The position numbers and the translations under genes were made by a program. Shown piece by piece: positions 29,283 through 39,104 of a stretch of DNA of 64,000 nucleotides; positions within the stretch are counted from its first letter, which is position 1; each line of letters begins with the position of its first letter. The notes beneath the pieces were generated by a model. It saw only the letters and a list, made by a program, of their open reading frames with translations. It was not told the origin of the DNA and made no database searches. Source of the DNA: Ignavibacteriales bacterium (lineage in GTDB: Bacteria > Bacteroidota > Ignavibacteria > Ignavibacteriales > Ignavibacteriaceae); assembly GCA_016714125.1 (NCBI GenBank), contig JADJNX010000002.1:248001-312000 (forward strand), given 5' to 3'.

Positions 29283-29597
29283 ATGAAGAATGTCCTCGTC
29301 ACTTTTGAAGTTGACCCAAAGAATCTTGAATACACTCTGGAACTTGTGACCGAATTTGCGGTAAGTATTAAGGAACTTAACCCCGGTTTGGTTTTTTACA
29401 AATCATTTACAACTGCTGCAAAACCGACAAGATTTGTCCATCTCCTCTCCTTCAACACCGAAGAAGACTATGTAAACTATCGCAAAAATGTAAAAACCAA
29501 AAAATACACGGTTAAACTCCACGCCCTCTCAAAAGTACTCCCTGTCTTCACCGAACTTAATGAAGTGGTAAGTGTTGAGAATGCAATAATCCAATAA
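29283..29597 (+). CDS. Small ABM-like (dimeric alpha-beta barrel) protein
   Basis: I choose ATG 29283, which gives 104 residues; an open stretch upstream (from 29211) has poor composition. The pattern of KNVLVTFEVDPKNLEYTLELVTEF, a Phe/Tyr-rich strand and FNTEEDYVNYRKN resembles the antibiotic-biosynthesis-monooxygenase or stress-responsive dimeric barrel fold. Function is unknown: such proteins are quinol monooxygenases, haem-binding or simply binding proteins. No neighbour helps. Confidence 0.45.
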   Translation: MKNVLVTFEVDPKNLEYTLELVTEFAVSIKELNPGLVFYKSFTTAAKPTRFVHLLSFNTEEDYVNYRKNVKTKKYTVKLHALSKVLPVFTELNEVVSVENAIIQ

Positions 29598-29622
29598 AGC
29601 TTATTGGCCCGCAGATGATACG

Positions 29623-29885
29623 GATTATCCCCGAAGGGGATTTGATATTCGTAGCCGAAATGGTCACCCACAAACCCTGATTATCCCCGAAGGGGATTTG
29701 ATATTCGGAGCCCAAATGGTCACCCCAAAACCCTGATTATCCCCGAGGGGGGGAAATCATGTGCTACGAATATTTAACTCCTCCGGAGTATGGAGGGACA
29801 GGGAGAATGATCATGTGCTACGAATATTTAACTCCTCCGGAGTAAAAAAGGTCACACCCAACTCTAAATTATCCCCGAAGCGGTA
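29623..29885. repeat. Cluster of interspersed intergenic repeats
   Basis: Two exact copies of a 29-base unit beginning GATTATCCCCGAAGGGGATT start at 29623 and 29679, spaced 56 bases apart. A shortened copy starts at 29735 and a remnant at 29868. A second unit containing TGCTACGAATATTTAACTCC and CTCCGGAG occurs at 29757-29790 and 29810-29844. CCCCGAAGGGG and CTCCGGAG are self-complementary. Tandem AATACCTAAT units at 29889-29935 end the gap. No coding frame is seen. Confidence 0.7.
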
Positions 29886-29935
29886 CTAAAAAATTAATAC
29901 ATAATACCTAATATTTAATACCTAATACTTAATAC

Positions 29936-30442
29936 CTACTTTGTCTTCACTCTTTCCACAAAGAAATAAGTCCCAATCGATATTACAAGCAGAATCAAGG
30001 TTCCGCCAAACTCGGGGGTGAACACTTCTGAAAAGCCTTTGAAGGAATTAAAAAATTCCTGCAGGAACGAAAGATCAATTTTTGAAAAGTCCAATAAAGG
30101 CTTTTGATCTTTTGGACTAAGGTTTTTACCAACTTCAAATGCATATCCAAATAGAACCAGTAACATCGCGGTTAAACCAATCAACATCCCGATAAAAAAC
30201 TTTTTACCCCCTGCAGAAGGTTTTACGACCCGGGTGATTCTTTTTAATACCATCATGTTAAGAGTCGGGGGTGCCTCTTCAATATCAATTTGTCGAAATG
30301 AATTGTGAGCTTTCTGCAAAAGTGAATATTCCACCTCACACACTTTACACTCTGAAATGTGGTGTAAAAATTCCCGGCGAGTGGAATCATCCACTTCACC
30401 ATCGATCATCTTATTGAAAAATTCGTCATTATAATGTTTCAT
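29936..30442 (-). CDS. Anti-sigma factor, zinc-finger type
   Basis: The 168-residue protein has the anti-sigma zinc motif HHISECKVC (His-X3-Cys-X2-Cys) near residues 26-34, a transmembrane helix at about 80-103 (FFIGMLIGLTAMLLVLFGYAF) and a second at the C-terminus (TLILLVISIGTYFFV). It should hold the ECF sigma factor encoded just upstream at the membrane. Its ATG overlaps the sigma stop codon by four bases (ATGA), the usual coupling of such pairs. The signal sensed is unknown. Confidence 0.85.
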   Translation of the reverse strand: MKHYNDEFFNKMIDGEVDDSTRREFLHHISECKVCEVEYSLLQKAHNSFRQIDIEEAPPTLNMMVLKRITRVVKPSAGGKKFFIGMLIGLTAMLLVLFGYAFEVGKNLSPKDQKPLLDFSKIDLSFLQEFFNSFKGFSEVFTPEFGGTLILLVISIGTYFFVERVKTK

Positions 30443-31005
30443 CTGAGTTCATCTTCAAGATTGTTTTCTTTAATCAATTTTTTTAATGCGGTGCGCGACC
30501 TGTGCAAAAGCACTTTCACATTTGGTACACCGGTATTTAATATCACCGAAATCTCCTCACAACTCATTTCCTCTAAATAAAAGAGGTTGATCACAGCAGC
30601 ATAATTTGGCGGCAGCTTCTCAATAACTTTGTTGAGGAGTTCTTTTTCCTCTTTTTTCCGTCCTGAAGTGTCGGCATCAGGATCTTCAAAATCGAGTTCT
30701 TCCCCTATTGATAACATCATCTCCTCGATCTGCCTCTTTTTCATCCCCAGTCTCGAGAGGGTTGTATTATATACTATACGGTAAAACCAGGTTGAAAATA
30801 ATGAATCCCCTTTAAATGACTTTAGATTATTGTAGGCTTTAACAAAACAATCCTGCAACACTTCCTCAGCATCCATCCTGTTTTTCAACATTCTGAATAT
30901 CATCGAGAAGGCTTTGTGTTTATATCGATCGATCAGAAGTGAGTAGTCAGATACATTTCCTCTTCTCACCGATTCAATTATTTCCAGGTCGTCTAATTTT
31001 GCCAT
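30439..31005 (-). CDS. ECF-type RNA polymerase sigma factor
   Basis: The 188-residue protein shows region 2 (LIDRYKHKAFSMIFRMLKNRMDAEEVLQDCFVKAYNNL, then STWFYRIVYNTTLSRL) and region 4 (LPPNYAAVINLFYLEEMSCEEISVILNTGVPNVKVLLHRSR), the helix-turn-helix for the -35 box. It forms a two-gene unit with the anti-sigma factor. The divergent gene at 31175 begins 170 bases away, so both may respond to this factor. Confidence 0.92.
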   Translation of the reverse strand: MAKLDDLEIIESVRRGNVSDYSLLIDRYKHKAFSMIFRMLKNRMDAEEVLQDCFVKAYNNLKSFKGDSLFSTWFYRIVYNTTLSRLGMKKRQIEEMMLSIGEELDFEDPDADTSGRKKEEKELLNKVIEKLPPNYAAVINLFYLEEMSCEEISVILNTGVPNVKVLLHRSRTALKKLIKENNLEDELR

Positions 31006-31174
31006 ACAATTCTTTAGACCGGAGAGATTTGAAAATGGTTACATCTTAATGATAAATAAATTTTCATAAATGCAATAATACAAATTTGGAAATATTTTTC
31101 GATACCGGTGTAACCTTTTTCTTAAGCCCCATGTCTGAAGTTACAGAAGCAATTAACAATTTTGGAGAAATACA

Positions 31175-31520
31175 ATGCCATTCGAATTTCTGATACCCAT
31201 CGTAATTTTCATTGTTACCGGTGCGGTAATAATAACATTCATGTTTTTCAAATCGAGAGAGACGGAAATCATCCTCGCGAAGGATTTTACCGCTGAAGAA
31301 CTAAAACTCCTCCTTAATCCAGGAGGCAAGAAAAAAGGTATACTGGTTGTCCTTGGAATAATTACAGCGTCGTTTGGACTTGGGATGTTAACGGGTACAA
31401 TAGTGAAGAACATTACGGGTGAAAATGATTATACCCCTTTATCATGTTCACTTTGTTGGTTTGGGACTTATAACATCTTTTTATGTGAGAGAAAAAGTGA
31501 ATAAAAAGGAAGGAGAATAA
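31175..31520 (+). CDS. Small membrane protein, DUF6249-like (frameshifted)
   Basis: The first 85 residues show an N-terminal membrane helix (FEFLIPIVIFIVTGAVIITFMFF), a charged segment and a second helix (GILVVLGIITASFGLGMLTG). The given frame ends at 31504 in unrelated text, whereas another frame gives GLGLITSFYVREKVNKKEGE ending at TAA 31518-31520. That fits the paralogue at 31522 (GIGLITAHYYRSHLVNKELR), so one or two bases are missing at 31430-31460. No function is known for this group. Confidence 0.6.
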
Positions 31521-31521
31521 A

Positions 31522-31872
31522 ATGGAAGAGATATTAGTTCCTATTGTCCTTTTTATGGTGATTGGAGCAACAATAATTACAGCAGTGATTTTTCGATTCC
31601 TTGAAAAGAAAAAACTTCTTGAAAAAGATTTACCTGCCGATGATCTTTATAATCTGATGGGTGTGAATAGAGAAGTAAGAAAATCGTACTGGCTCGCCGT
31701 ATCAGGCACAATTATGATCTTCTTTAGTGTGGGACTTGGTGCAGGTTTTTGGCTCGACAAGCTGACAAACGAAGACCCCCTCGTAGCAGTCGCTATCTCC
31801 CTGTTCACCGGAATTGGACTCATAACAGCGCACTACTACCGCAGCCACCTTGTTAACAAAGAGCTTAGGTAA
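31522..31872 (+). CDS. Small membrane protein, DUF6249-like
   Basis: The 116-residue protein is a paralogue of the preceding one: the order of helix (EEILVPIVLFMVIGATIITAVIF), soluble part, two helices and basic tail is the same. The stop of the first gene is followed after one base by this ATG, and AAGGAGAA lies seven bases upstream. The pair faces an ECF sigma/anti-sigma operon, which hints at a cell-envelope stress role. No catalytic motif is seen. Confidence 0.7.
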   Translation: MEEILVPIVLFMVIGATIITAVIFRFLEKKKLLEKDLPADDLYNLMGVNREVRKSYWLAVSGTIMIFFSVGLGAGFWLDKLTNEDPLVAVAISLFTGIGLITAHYYRSHLVNKELR

Positions 31873-32159
31873 TGCAGTAATGCAGTAATCCAATAATGCA
31901 GTAATTTTGCGAAACAGGGATCATGGGAGCAAAGGATTAGGCGGATTATCGTGGAGAAATTTCAATCGTAATCCTCCCCTCTCATTTTAGGAGAGGGGTC
32001 GGGGGTGAGGTCCTATCTCGCAGATTAAACGGAGTTTCGCAGAGGGAGATTTTTATTACCTCCCTCTGTGTCCTCTGTGGGCTCTGTGGTTTTCTCCCTC
32101 CGACAAGTCGGAGTTAAAAATTTGCGTTCTTTGCGGTCTTCGCGGTTTAAATTAAAACC
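31873..32159. repeat. Patchwork of intergenic repeats and hairpins
   Basis: From left to right: AATGCAGTAATCC-type microrepeats (31873-31905), hairpin CCCCTCTC/GAGAGGGG (31976-31998) followed by TCGGGGGTGAGGT, hairpin CAGAGGGAG/CTCCCTCTG (32039-32068), CTCTGTG words (32066-32090), hairpin CTCCGA/TCGGAG (32098-32113), and TTTGCGGTCTTCGCGGTTT. I recall similar strings from intergenic DNA of many Bacteroidota. No gene. Confidence 0.55.
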
Positions 32160-33116
32160 CTACATCTCATGAGATTCGAGCCATCTTTCAACATCTATCG
32201 CTGCCATACAGCCTGATCCTGCAGCAGTAACCGCCTGACGGTAGGTTTTATCAGACACATCACCGGCGGCAAAAACACCTTCGATATTGGTATAGGTTGA
32301 TCCGGGTTTTACGATCAAATAACCACTTTCGTCTGTATCAAGGACACCTTTAAACAAACTTGTATTTGGCTGATGGCCAATCGCCATAAAAACGCCTTCA
32401 CATTCATGAAGGGTTTTTTCACCCGTCAGGACATTTTTTAACACGGCTCCGGTGACAAGTTTTTTGTTCCCTTCTTCGGTACCAACAACTTCATCTATAA
32501 CCGAATTAAGTGCAAATTTTATCTTTGGGTTCTTTTTGGCTCTGTCCACCATGATTTTAGAACCTCTGAATTCATCGCGTCTGTGTACGACCAAAACTTC
32601 AGAAGCAAATCTTGTGAGATATGTAGCCTCTTCAAGTGCGGTATCTCCACCTCCAACTACTATAACTCTCTGATTTCTGTAGAAAAATCCGTCGCAAGTG
32701 GCACAGGCAGAAACGCCGTAACCCATAAATTTGGTTTCGGAGGGAATTCCCAGAAGTTTTGCAGAAGCACCGGTTGAAATTATCAACGCATCGGCGGTGT
32801 ATGTGTCATCATAACTTTTTACAGTAAAAGGTCTTTTTGAGAGGTCAACTTCAGTTACTTCCTGATAGATCGACTCTGCTCCAAATCTGTGAGCTTGTTT
32901 TCTCATCACATCCATCAGTTCAGGACCTTGAATTCCATGTTCAAAACCGGGGAAGTTTTCAACTTCGGTGGTAATGGTTAATTGTCCACCAGGTTGCATT
33001 CCCTCAAAGATCATTGGAGCAAGGTTTGCTCTTCCTGTATAAACTGCAGCGGTGAATCCCGCGGGACCTGATCCGATAATAATTACTTTTTTATGTTTTG
33101 TGTTAGTTTCAGACAT
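32160..33116 (-). CDS. trxB: Thioredoxin reductase
   Basis: This flavoenzyme reduces thioredoxin with NADPH. The start is ATG 33116 (MSETNTKHKK), which has GGAG eight bases upstream; the frame opens at a TTG four codons earlier without that spacing. Motifs: FAD site IIGSGPAGFTAAVYTGRA, redox-active CATCDG, NADP site VVGGGDTALEEATYL, and the C-terminal GVFAAGDVSDKTYRQAVTAAGSGCMAA. At 318 residues it is of the low-molecular-weight class. It is monocistronic, as far as can be seen. Confidence 0.95.
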   Translation of the reverse strand: MSETNTKHKKVIIIGSGPAGFTAAVYTGRANLAPMIFEGMQPGGQLTITTEVENFPGFEHGIQGPELMDVMRKQAHRFGAESIYQEVTEVDLSKRPFTVKSYDDTYTADALIISTGASAKLLGIPSETKFMGYGVSACATCDGFFYRNQRVIVVGGGDTALEEATYLTRFASEVLVVHRRDEFRGSKIMVDRAKKNPKIKFALNSVIDEVVGTEEGNKKLVTGAVLKNVLTGEKTLHECEGVFMAIGHQPNTSLFKGVLDTDESGYLIVKPGSTYTNIEGVFAAGDVSDKTYRQAVTAAGSGCMAAIDVERWLESHEM

Positions 33117-33199
33117 TTTTATCTCCAAAATTTAAATTTTATATCCGTTTGATGCAAAAAATATATATAATGATTCAAAATTACGACAAAATGGACAAA

Positions 33200-33742
33200 T
33201 CAGAGTAATCGCTCCACAATCTCATCACAAACAAGAAATCCGTCTCTTGTCAATTTTAACATATCTCCATCAATCACCATTTTCCCGGCAACAACCAGTT
33301 GGGATATGATCTGTTTACGCTCTATATACCACCCCTCGCTGCCAATCCCCAACAGTTCCGGGTCATTATCTCCTCTTTTAAATTTTAAGCCCCTGCTCCT
33401 TAAACCAAGCATAATATACTCCTCATACAAATCGTGTTTTGTCAGTTCTTCACTCCCTGCGATTGCATGATTTTTGTTCATAACAGCCGTATTATAGATT
33501 GTAAGAGCCGAAAAATTCCACCATCGTTTGCCCTCCATGTATGAATGTGCCGAGGTACCAAAAGAGAGATAATTTAGACAATCCCAATAAATCTGATTGT
33601 GTTTACACTCAAAACCGGGTTTACAATAGTTTGAAACTTCGTAGTGCTCAAATCCCTTCTCAGCAAGAAAATCCATCGTGTTTTCATAAAGCTGGGAATC
33701 AATCTCCACATCCTGCATCTCCACTTCCCCTTTGAGCACCAT
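33200..33742 (-). CDS. hemW: Radical SAM haem chaperone HemW, C-terminal fragment
   Basis: It carries the HemW signature after the barrel: QLYENTMDFLAEKGFEHYEVSNYCKPGFECKHNQIYWD, FGTSAHSYMEGKRWWN, then LTKHDLYEEYIMLGLRSRGL and the winged-helix-like C-terminal domain. It is joined to the N-terminal part through several frame changes between 33743 and 34175. Confidence 0.88.
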   Translation of the reverse strand: MVLKGEVEMQDVEIDSQLYENTMDFLAEKGFEHYEVSNYCKPGFECKHNQIYWDCLNYLSFGTSAHSYMEGKRWWNFSALTIYNTAVMNKNHAIAGSEELTKHDLYEEYIMLGLRSRGLKFKRGDNDPELLGIGSEGWYIERKQIISQLVVAGKMVIDGDMLKLTRDGFLVCDEIVERLL

Positions 33743-34343
33743 TTTGTTCAGAATCGTCCCCTTCTCAAGAATCAGACTGTAGGCTGAAATATGGGTAATC
33801 GGCAGACTTGTGGCGATTTCGAGGTTCTTTTTCCATTTTCTTTTTGTTTGACCGGGAAGATTAAATATCAGATCGATTGAAATATCCCTGAAACCCGCTT
33901 CATAAGCATCATGAACAGTCTGAACCGCAGCATCGCCTGTGTGAATCCTGGTAAGAAATTTTAGGTCCTTTTGTCAAACGATTGGATTCCGATACTTATT
34001 CTGTTGATCCCCTGTTCTCTGAACCTTTTAATTTTTCAAAGAAACAGTACCGGGGTTGGTTCCATCGTTATTTCGGCATCTTCAGAAATCTGAAATTTCT
34101 CTTTTAAGTGTGAAATTATACTGCCGAGATACTCGGTTCCATGAGAGAAGGGTGCCCCCTCCAAAATAGATGGTTTTAAATTGATGGAAGTTGAATAAAT
34201 GGAGGAAAATGATTGATCTCATTTAAGAGATTTTTGAGGTAAATTGTTTTGTTGTCATCTTTGATGATCGAATAAAAATCGCAGTAGATACATTTGTGGT
34301 CACAGAACGGGATGTGAACATATAACCCTGCATCCTGTTTCAT
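33743..34343 (-). CDS. hemW: Radical SAM haem chaperone HemW, N-terminal part (several frameshifts)
   Basis: ATG 34343 gives MKQDAGLYVHIPFCDHKCIYCDF, with the cluster motif CDHKCIYC (CX3CX2C). The text then jumps frames: KTIYFGGGTPS, next EPEYLGSIISHLKEKFQISEDAEITMEPTP, then FREQGINRISIGIQSFD, and finally a part around IFNLPGQTKRKW. All are HemW landmarks in the right order, so the gene is complete and at least three indels interrupt it. HemW inserts haem into respiratory proteins. The start lies directly after the recN stop, so the two are cotranscribed. Confidence 0.8.
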
Positions 34344-34344
34344 C

Positions 34345-35084
34345 TTAACTGAAGAGACCTTCACCTGCCATTAGTTCTTTGGCACTTTTGAGTGAGGCAC
34401 CCGTTATTTCCGCTCCACTGATAAGTTTTGCAATTTCATTTACTTTTTCTGATTCTCCAAGTCTGTTTACATGAGTTGAAGTGCTCCCCTCATTTTCAAT
34501 TTTAACAACTGAAAAATGAAGGTCGGAGAAAGCAGCAATCTGAGGCAAATGTGTAATTGCTATAATTTGATGAAAATTGGAAAGGGTTTTTAACGCAGAC
34601 CCCACTTTTTGGGCAATCCTGCCACTGATTCCGGTATCAATCTCATCAAAAACCAGAACCGGAATTTGATCCATCCCCGCAAGTACTGACTTTAATGAAA
34701 GCATTACTCTCGAAACTTCTCCACCGGACGCCACTTTTACCAATGGTTTAGGAAGTTCACCGGCGTTTGTGGAAATGTAAAATTCGACTGTATCAATACC
34801 GTCTTTGTTAAATTTAAATCGGTTCCCGTTGAGGGTAACAAAATTGATTTCTTTGCCGCCGGCCTCTTCTTTGGTCATGTTGACCACAAACTTCCCACTT
34901 TTTATTCCGAGTTCAGCCAGTTTTTCCCGGATACCATTGGAGAGTTCATCTCTTGATGCTTCTCTTTTTAATGAAAGTTCGTCTGCAATTTTCCCACAAA
35001 TTTCTCTCTGTTTAATAATTGCAGAGTTAATTCGTGAGAGGTGTTCAGAAAAATTGTCGGCAAGGTCAATTTCTGAATGAATTT
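34345..35084 (-). CDS. recN: DNA repair protein RecN, C-terminal fragment
   Basis: This is the second half of RecN: EIDLADNFSEHLSRINSAI, then SKLVVNMTK-like text (GIKSGKFVVNMTKEE), the ABC signature VASGGEVSRVMLSLK, Walker B PVLVFDEIDTGISG and the switch His IIAITHLPQIAAFSD. The frame is continuous from about 35084 down to the stop at 34345. The Met at 34887 is internal. The hemW ATG begins one base after the stop. Confidence 0.9.
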
Positions 35085-36068
35085 TTCTCTCATTTCGATC
35101 ACAGCTTCAAGTGACCCGCCAAATTTTCGTTTTAATCCATTTATTGCAACCAGCCGTTCACGGCTTAATTCCAGTTTTGAAGGATCAAGATCGATGCCTT
35201 TGGTGTAGTCTCTGATTGTGTCGGCACTTCCCTGTATCGCGGCTAATGCTTGATCAAGATCGTCGAGAAAGGGAAGGAATTGTGAGTCAATTTTTGCGAG
35301 TGATTCAAGATCTTTTTTTGCTGTGTAAACAAGATCGTAAGCAGAAGTGTCGCCATCATAAAGTTTTGAGAAAGAGGAAGATGTTAACGACATCAGTTTT
35401 TCGGCATTTTCAAGGATATTAAGTTCTCTTTCAAGTTCAACATCCTCACCAGGTTGAGGTGAAACCGCATCGATCTCTTTTAAACGAAATGCATAATATT
35501 CCCGTTTTTCTTTCAGTTCATCCCGTTTTGATTCAATCTCTTTTTGTTCTGAAAGAAGTTTAATCAGGATATTAAGCTCTTCTGTATATTTTTGTTTAAG
35601 CGGATGGGTCTTTGCGAAACTGTCGAGGTAACCGATGTGGTTGTCAACATGGAGAATAGCCTGATGTTCATGTTGTCCGTGGAGGTCAACAAGTCTGTCT
35701 CCAATCTCTTTGAGGAGATTAATACTGACAGGTGAATCGTTAATAAATGCCCTGCTGTTTCCCTTAACCGATACCTCTCTGCGGATTACCAGCTCGTCTC
35801 CCGGTTCTATCTCGTTTTCAACAAGAATTTCACTGAGTCTTGAATCCGGGGACAATTCCTTTTTGAAAACACCTTCAACCACAGCTTTTGAGGAACCACT
35901 TCTTACCGATTCGATATACGCTCTTCCACCAAGAATAAGCCCAAGGGCATCAAGCATTATCGACTTTCCGGCACCCGTTTCTCCCGTAATAATATTGAGT
36001 CCGGAACCAAAATTAATGGTTACTTCTTTAATGAGAGCATAATCTTTGATAAAAAGGGAGGACAGCAT
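35084..36068 (-). CDS. recN: DNA repair protein RecN, N-terminal fragment
   Basis: RecN is an SMC-like ATPase that holds DNA ends together during double-strand-break repair. MLSSLFIKDYALIKEVTINF and the Walker A site ITGETGAGKSIMLDALGL are followed by HGQHEHQAIL and a coiled-coil arm. An A is missing from the run at 35082-35086: with it the sequence reads REKIHSEIDLADNF and continues in the C-terminal fragment. The total of about 570 residues is normal for the family. Confidence 0.92.
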
Positions 36069-36224
36069 CTGTTTATTGAAAATCCATTCTTAATGCCATT
36101 AAAATGATAAATTCACACGAAGCCAAGAAGAAAAAAAGGTGAAAGAAGTTGATGCCCGGGGCATTTTTCTTTTTGTCTTCTTCTCTTCTCTACTTCGTGT
36201 TAATATTTTCCTGAATCGACAGTT

Positions 36225-36658
36225 TTATCTGTCGTAATACGAAGACAATTCGTGACCGAGGAATTTGAGTATCGATCCAATCACACCCATATCATCCATA
36301 TACCCAAAAAGCGGAGCAATATCAGGATGGCATCAATTGGTGAAATGAAATAGATAAGCCCTGCAATTACAATGGCTTTTCTATACCACGATACAAAAGG
36401 ATCAATCATATAGTTGTAAAGTGCAATAATATCCCGAACAAACGAGATTTTGGTACCTGATTCTTCAAGTTTTTCCCCAAATATTGGCGTTTACATACTC
36501 GGCACGCTTTTCAAGATCCTCATCATCCTCGAGGAAATCGAAATTATAGTCATCTTCACCATTCCCGTTATCCTTCTGCCCCCCTCATAGGGGACATCAT
36601 GAAAGTCCAGGTGTTCTTCACCGGTGTAGTCCAGGGTTTTGTCTTTTGTCTCTTCCAT
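36225..36658 (-). CDS. YkvA-like DUF1232 protein, interrupted by indels
   Basis: No single frame here is long, but pieces of three frames line up as one protein. ATG 36658 gives MEETKDKTLDYTGEEHLDFHD, then DYNFDFLEDDEDLEKRAEYVN, then SFVRDIIALYNYMIDPFVSWYRKAI followed by LIYFISPIDA and PLFGYMDDMGVIGSILKFLG, ending at TAA 36225-36227. The core SPIDAIPD...GYMDD is the hallmark of the DUF1232/YkvA family of small membrane-associated proteins of unknown role. At least three single-base errors are needed (near the C6 and A/T runs at about 36467, 36583 and 36325). Confidence 0.65.
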
Positions 36659-36671
36659 GACAACCTCTCTA

Positions 36672-38022
36672 TTATTTAGTTTCCGGTGTATAATGTTTTT
36701 CGAACCAATCGTAAACAGTCAGCCACCAGAGTCTTGAGTTCTGTGGTTTTGCAACAAAATGAGTTTCGTCAGGGTAATATAAAATTTACTATCAATTCCC
36801 AAGCGCTGAAGTGATGTAAATAATTGAAATGCTTGTTCTTCGGGTACTCTAAAGTCTTTTGCACCGTGAACTACAAGCATTGGGGTCTTACAATTGTGGA
36901 TAAAACGGTGAGGTGACCATTTTTCATATTCTTTCCTTGCTTCCCAAGGCGTGCCACCAAATTCCCATTCAGGGAACCACAATTGTTCTGTTGTGCCAAA
37001 CATACTCTCAAGATTAAAGACACCTGCGTGTGAAACGAGGGCTTTAAACTTGTTAGTGTGTCCTGCAATCCAGTTGATCATATATCCACCGTAGGAGGCT
37101 CCCGCAGCAAAAATATTATTTTTATCAACATACTTAAATGATTTCACAGAGTAATCATAAACATTCATCAGGTCGGTATAAACCTTCCCACCCCAGTCTT
37201 TGGATATTTCGTCAGTGAATTTTTGTCCATATCCCGTGCTTCCTCTTGGATTTGGTGCTATAACCACATATCCACCTGCTGCAAACATCTGAAGATTCCA
37301 GCGATAATGGAAGTCATCGTTCCAATTACCCTGTGGTCCTCCGTGAATGAGGAAAATAACGGGATATTTAATTTTTGGATCAAAATTTGCAGGTTTTACC
37401 AATATTGATTGAACTTGAGTTCCACCTGCACCTTTTGTGGTGAAAGTTTCAATATCGTTCATCGCCAATTGATTTAATCTTTGCTGATTTACATAAGAGA
37501 TACGGGTAAGATCTGAACCATCAACATTTGCACTGTATATCTCATAAGGCATGGTTGATGCCTGTTTCCTGAAGAAGAATTTTTTACCGTCTGCGGTGAT
37601 ATTCAGGTCTGCAATATTGTGTCCTTTAATCAGGGTTGTCACTTTTGCAGAAGTTACATCAACAGCATAAACCTGATTGTGCACCTCATGTGACGCTATG
37701 AAGTAAATAAATTTACTGTCAGGTGACCAAAGCAGATTGTCGGCACTAAGATCAACCGATTTGGAGATATCACTCTGCGCTCCGGTTTGTCTGTTGTGAA
37801 GGATTATCCTCTTTTTATCAGCTTCAAATCCTTTTCTTTCCATCGAAGAAAAAGCGATATATTTACCGTCAGGTGAATAAACAGGTTCACAATCGTTTCC
37901 TTCACCTTTGGAAATCTTTACATGAGTTGGTGATCCTCCCTTAAGCACGGGACCGAGATCAATTGTCCAAACATCGTTATTTGTACTGATTGCAAGCATT
38001 TTATCTTTGTTTGCAGTAAAAC
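36672..38022 (-). CDS. S9 family peptidase, C-terminal fragment (catalytic domain)
   Basis: It contains the end of the beta-propeller (YSPDGKYIAFSSMER) and the alpha/beta-hydrolase domain: HGGPQGNWNDDFHYRWN oxyanion region, nucleophile GASYGGYMINW, Asp in VHGAKDFRVPEEQAFQLF and, in a shifted frame, the His in FPDETHFVAKPQNSRLWW. The given frame ends early at 36719 in unrelated text; the real end is TAA at 36672-36674 after WFEKHYTPETK. The enzyme is an acylaminoacyl- or dipeptidyl-peptidase-like serine peptidase. Confidence 0.88.
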
Positions 38023-38708
38023 AACCTCTTTGCCATCAGGAGAAAAACCAAAATCATTTTCAGAACCAAGAGCTACCGGTGGCACATCATAATAAGCACC
38101 CGGAGTCAGTTCATAATCTTTTTTGGCGGCAATATCCAAAAGGAATAAAAGACTTCTTTTTCGCCTCTCCATCTGTTAAAATCGCGGTAGTAGAGTTCTG
38201 TAAAAATGGAGGCTTTAACTTTGCTCTCGTCCAGTTTTTTATCCTTCGTTTCGTTACACTCATTTCCGAGTCCACACTGAGGATAAACTGAAGAAGTGAA
38301 AAGGATATATTTTCCGTCAGGTGAAAATTTGAATGAATTTACACCCGATACATAATCGGTTAATTTTTCGTCACCCGTTCCGTCAGGATTACAAATCCAG
38401 ATCTGGTCGTTGAGCAGGTATGCAAGTTTGTTGAGTGCAGGAACATAAACAGGTGAACCCTCTTCCTTTTCACTCGTTTTTATCCCTTTAAGGCTTGATC
38501 CGTCAGAGTTGATCACAGAAATGTTGCCATTTCCTTTGTTTAGCTCCATGCTGTAAACGGAAGAAGTGAAGAATACCTTATTACCATCGGGGGTTATGGA
38601 AATTTTGTTTATTCTTTCCATCGCCCAAAGATCGTCGATAGTCATCAGTCGTTTTTGCTGTGGCATAAGCATTGTACTCATAAATAATATGAAGAGAAAA
38701 GTCCTCAA
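38018..38708 (-). CDS. S9 family peptidase, N-terminal fragment (beta-propeller)
   Basis: The likely start is TTG 38708 (MRTFLFILFMSTMLM), which opens with a signal peptide and has GAGGTG just upstream; the longer open stretch to 38873 is basic and implausible. Propeller blades are seen as WAMERINKISITPDGNKVFFTSS and VNSFKFSPDGKYILFTSS. Frames change near 38160 (after YYRDFNRWRDGEKE) and near 38023 (before ANKDKMLAISTNNDVW). The signal peptide implies a periplasmic peptidase. Confidence 0.75.
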
Positions 38709-39104
38709 GGGGCACCTCAATAGCTTTTTAAAAAAGTGTTTTCTAAATGAAAATTTACGAAATTTTAGGTTAATCCTGCGGGGAATTTTCCCGGGATTAT
38801 TTGTTGAGGGGTTGAATCGTGAACATATCATGCTACATATTCCGGGAACACAAAAATGACTGAAGGGGTACAAAGATTAAATATCAAACAGTCATTATAT
38901 TTGTGTTGTGGATATAACGAATTTTCGATGGTATATTTTTTTAATTTCTACAGCGGATAGGGAAAAATCCTAAAAAATATTTTAGAAAATCGAAGTTGTG
39001 GTGTGTATTTAAATATTTTTGCTTATTTATTTGTGAGTCATTTTTTTTAATTTATTGTAATGTTTTTCAAAAAAGAGCACAGGAAATAAAAAGGAGAATC
39101 TTAT
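38709..39104. other. Divergent intergenic region
   Basis: It separates the S9 peptidase (minus) from the acidic protein (plus). TATATTTG at 38896-38903 fits a Bacteroidota -7 box on the plus strand, but no matching TTTG lies upstream and the leader to 39105 would be about 200 bases. AAGGAG lies nine bases before the ATG. No gene is seen. Confidence 0.35.

Noticed and set aside
29623..29885. CRISPR array
   Set aside because: Only two exact repeats, with spacers that are themselves partly repeated, no third regular unit and no cas genes.
33541..33735. 64-codon plus-strand frame within hemW
   Set aside because: It is opposite conserved HemW sequence and shows no features of a gene.
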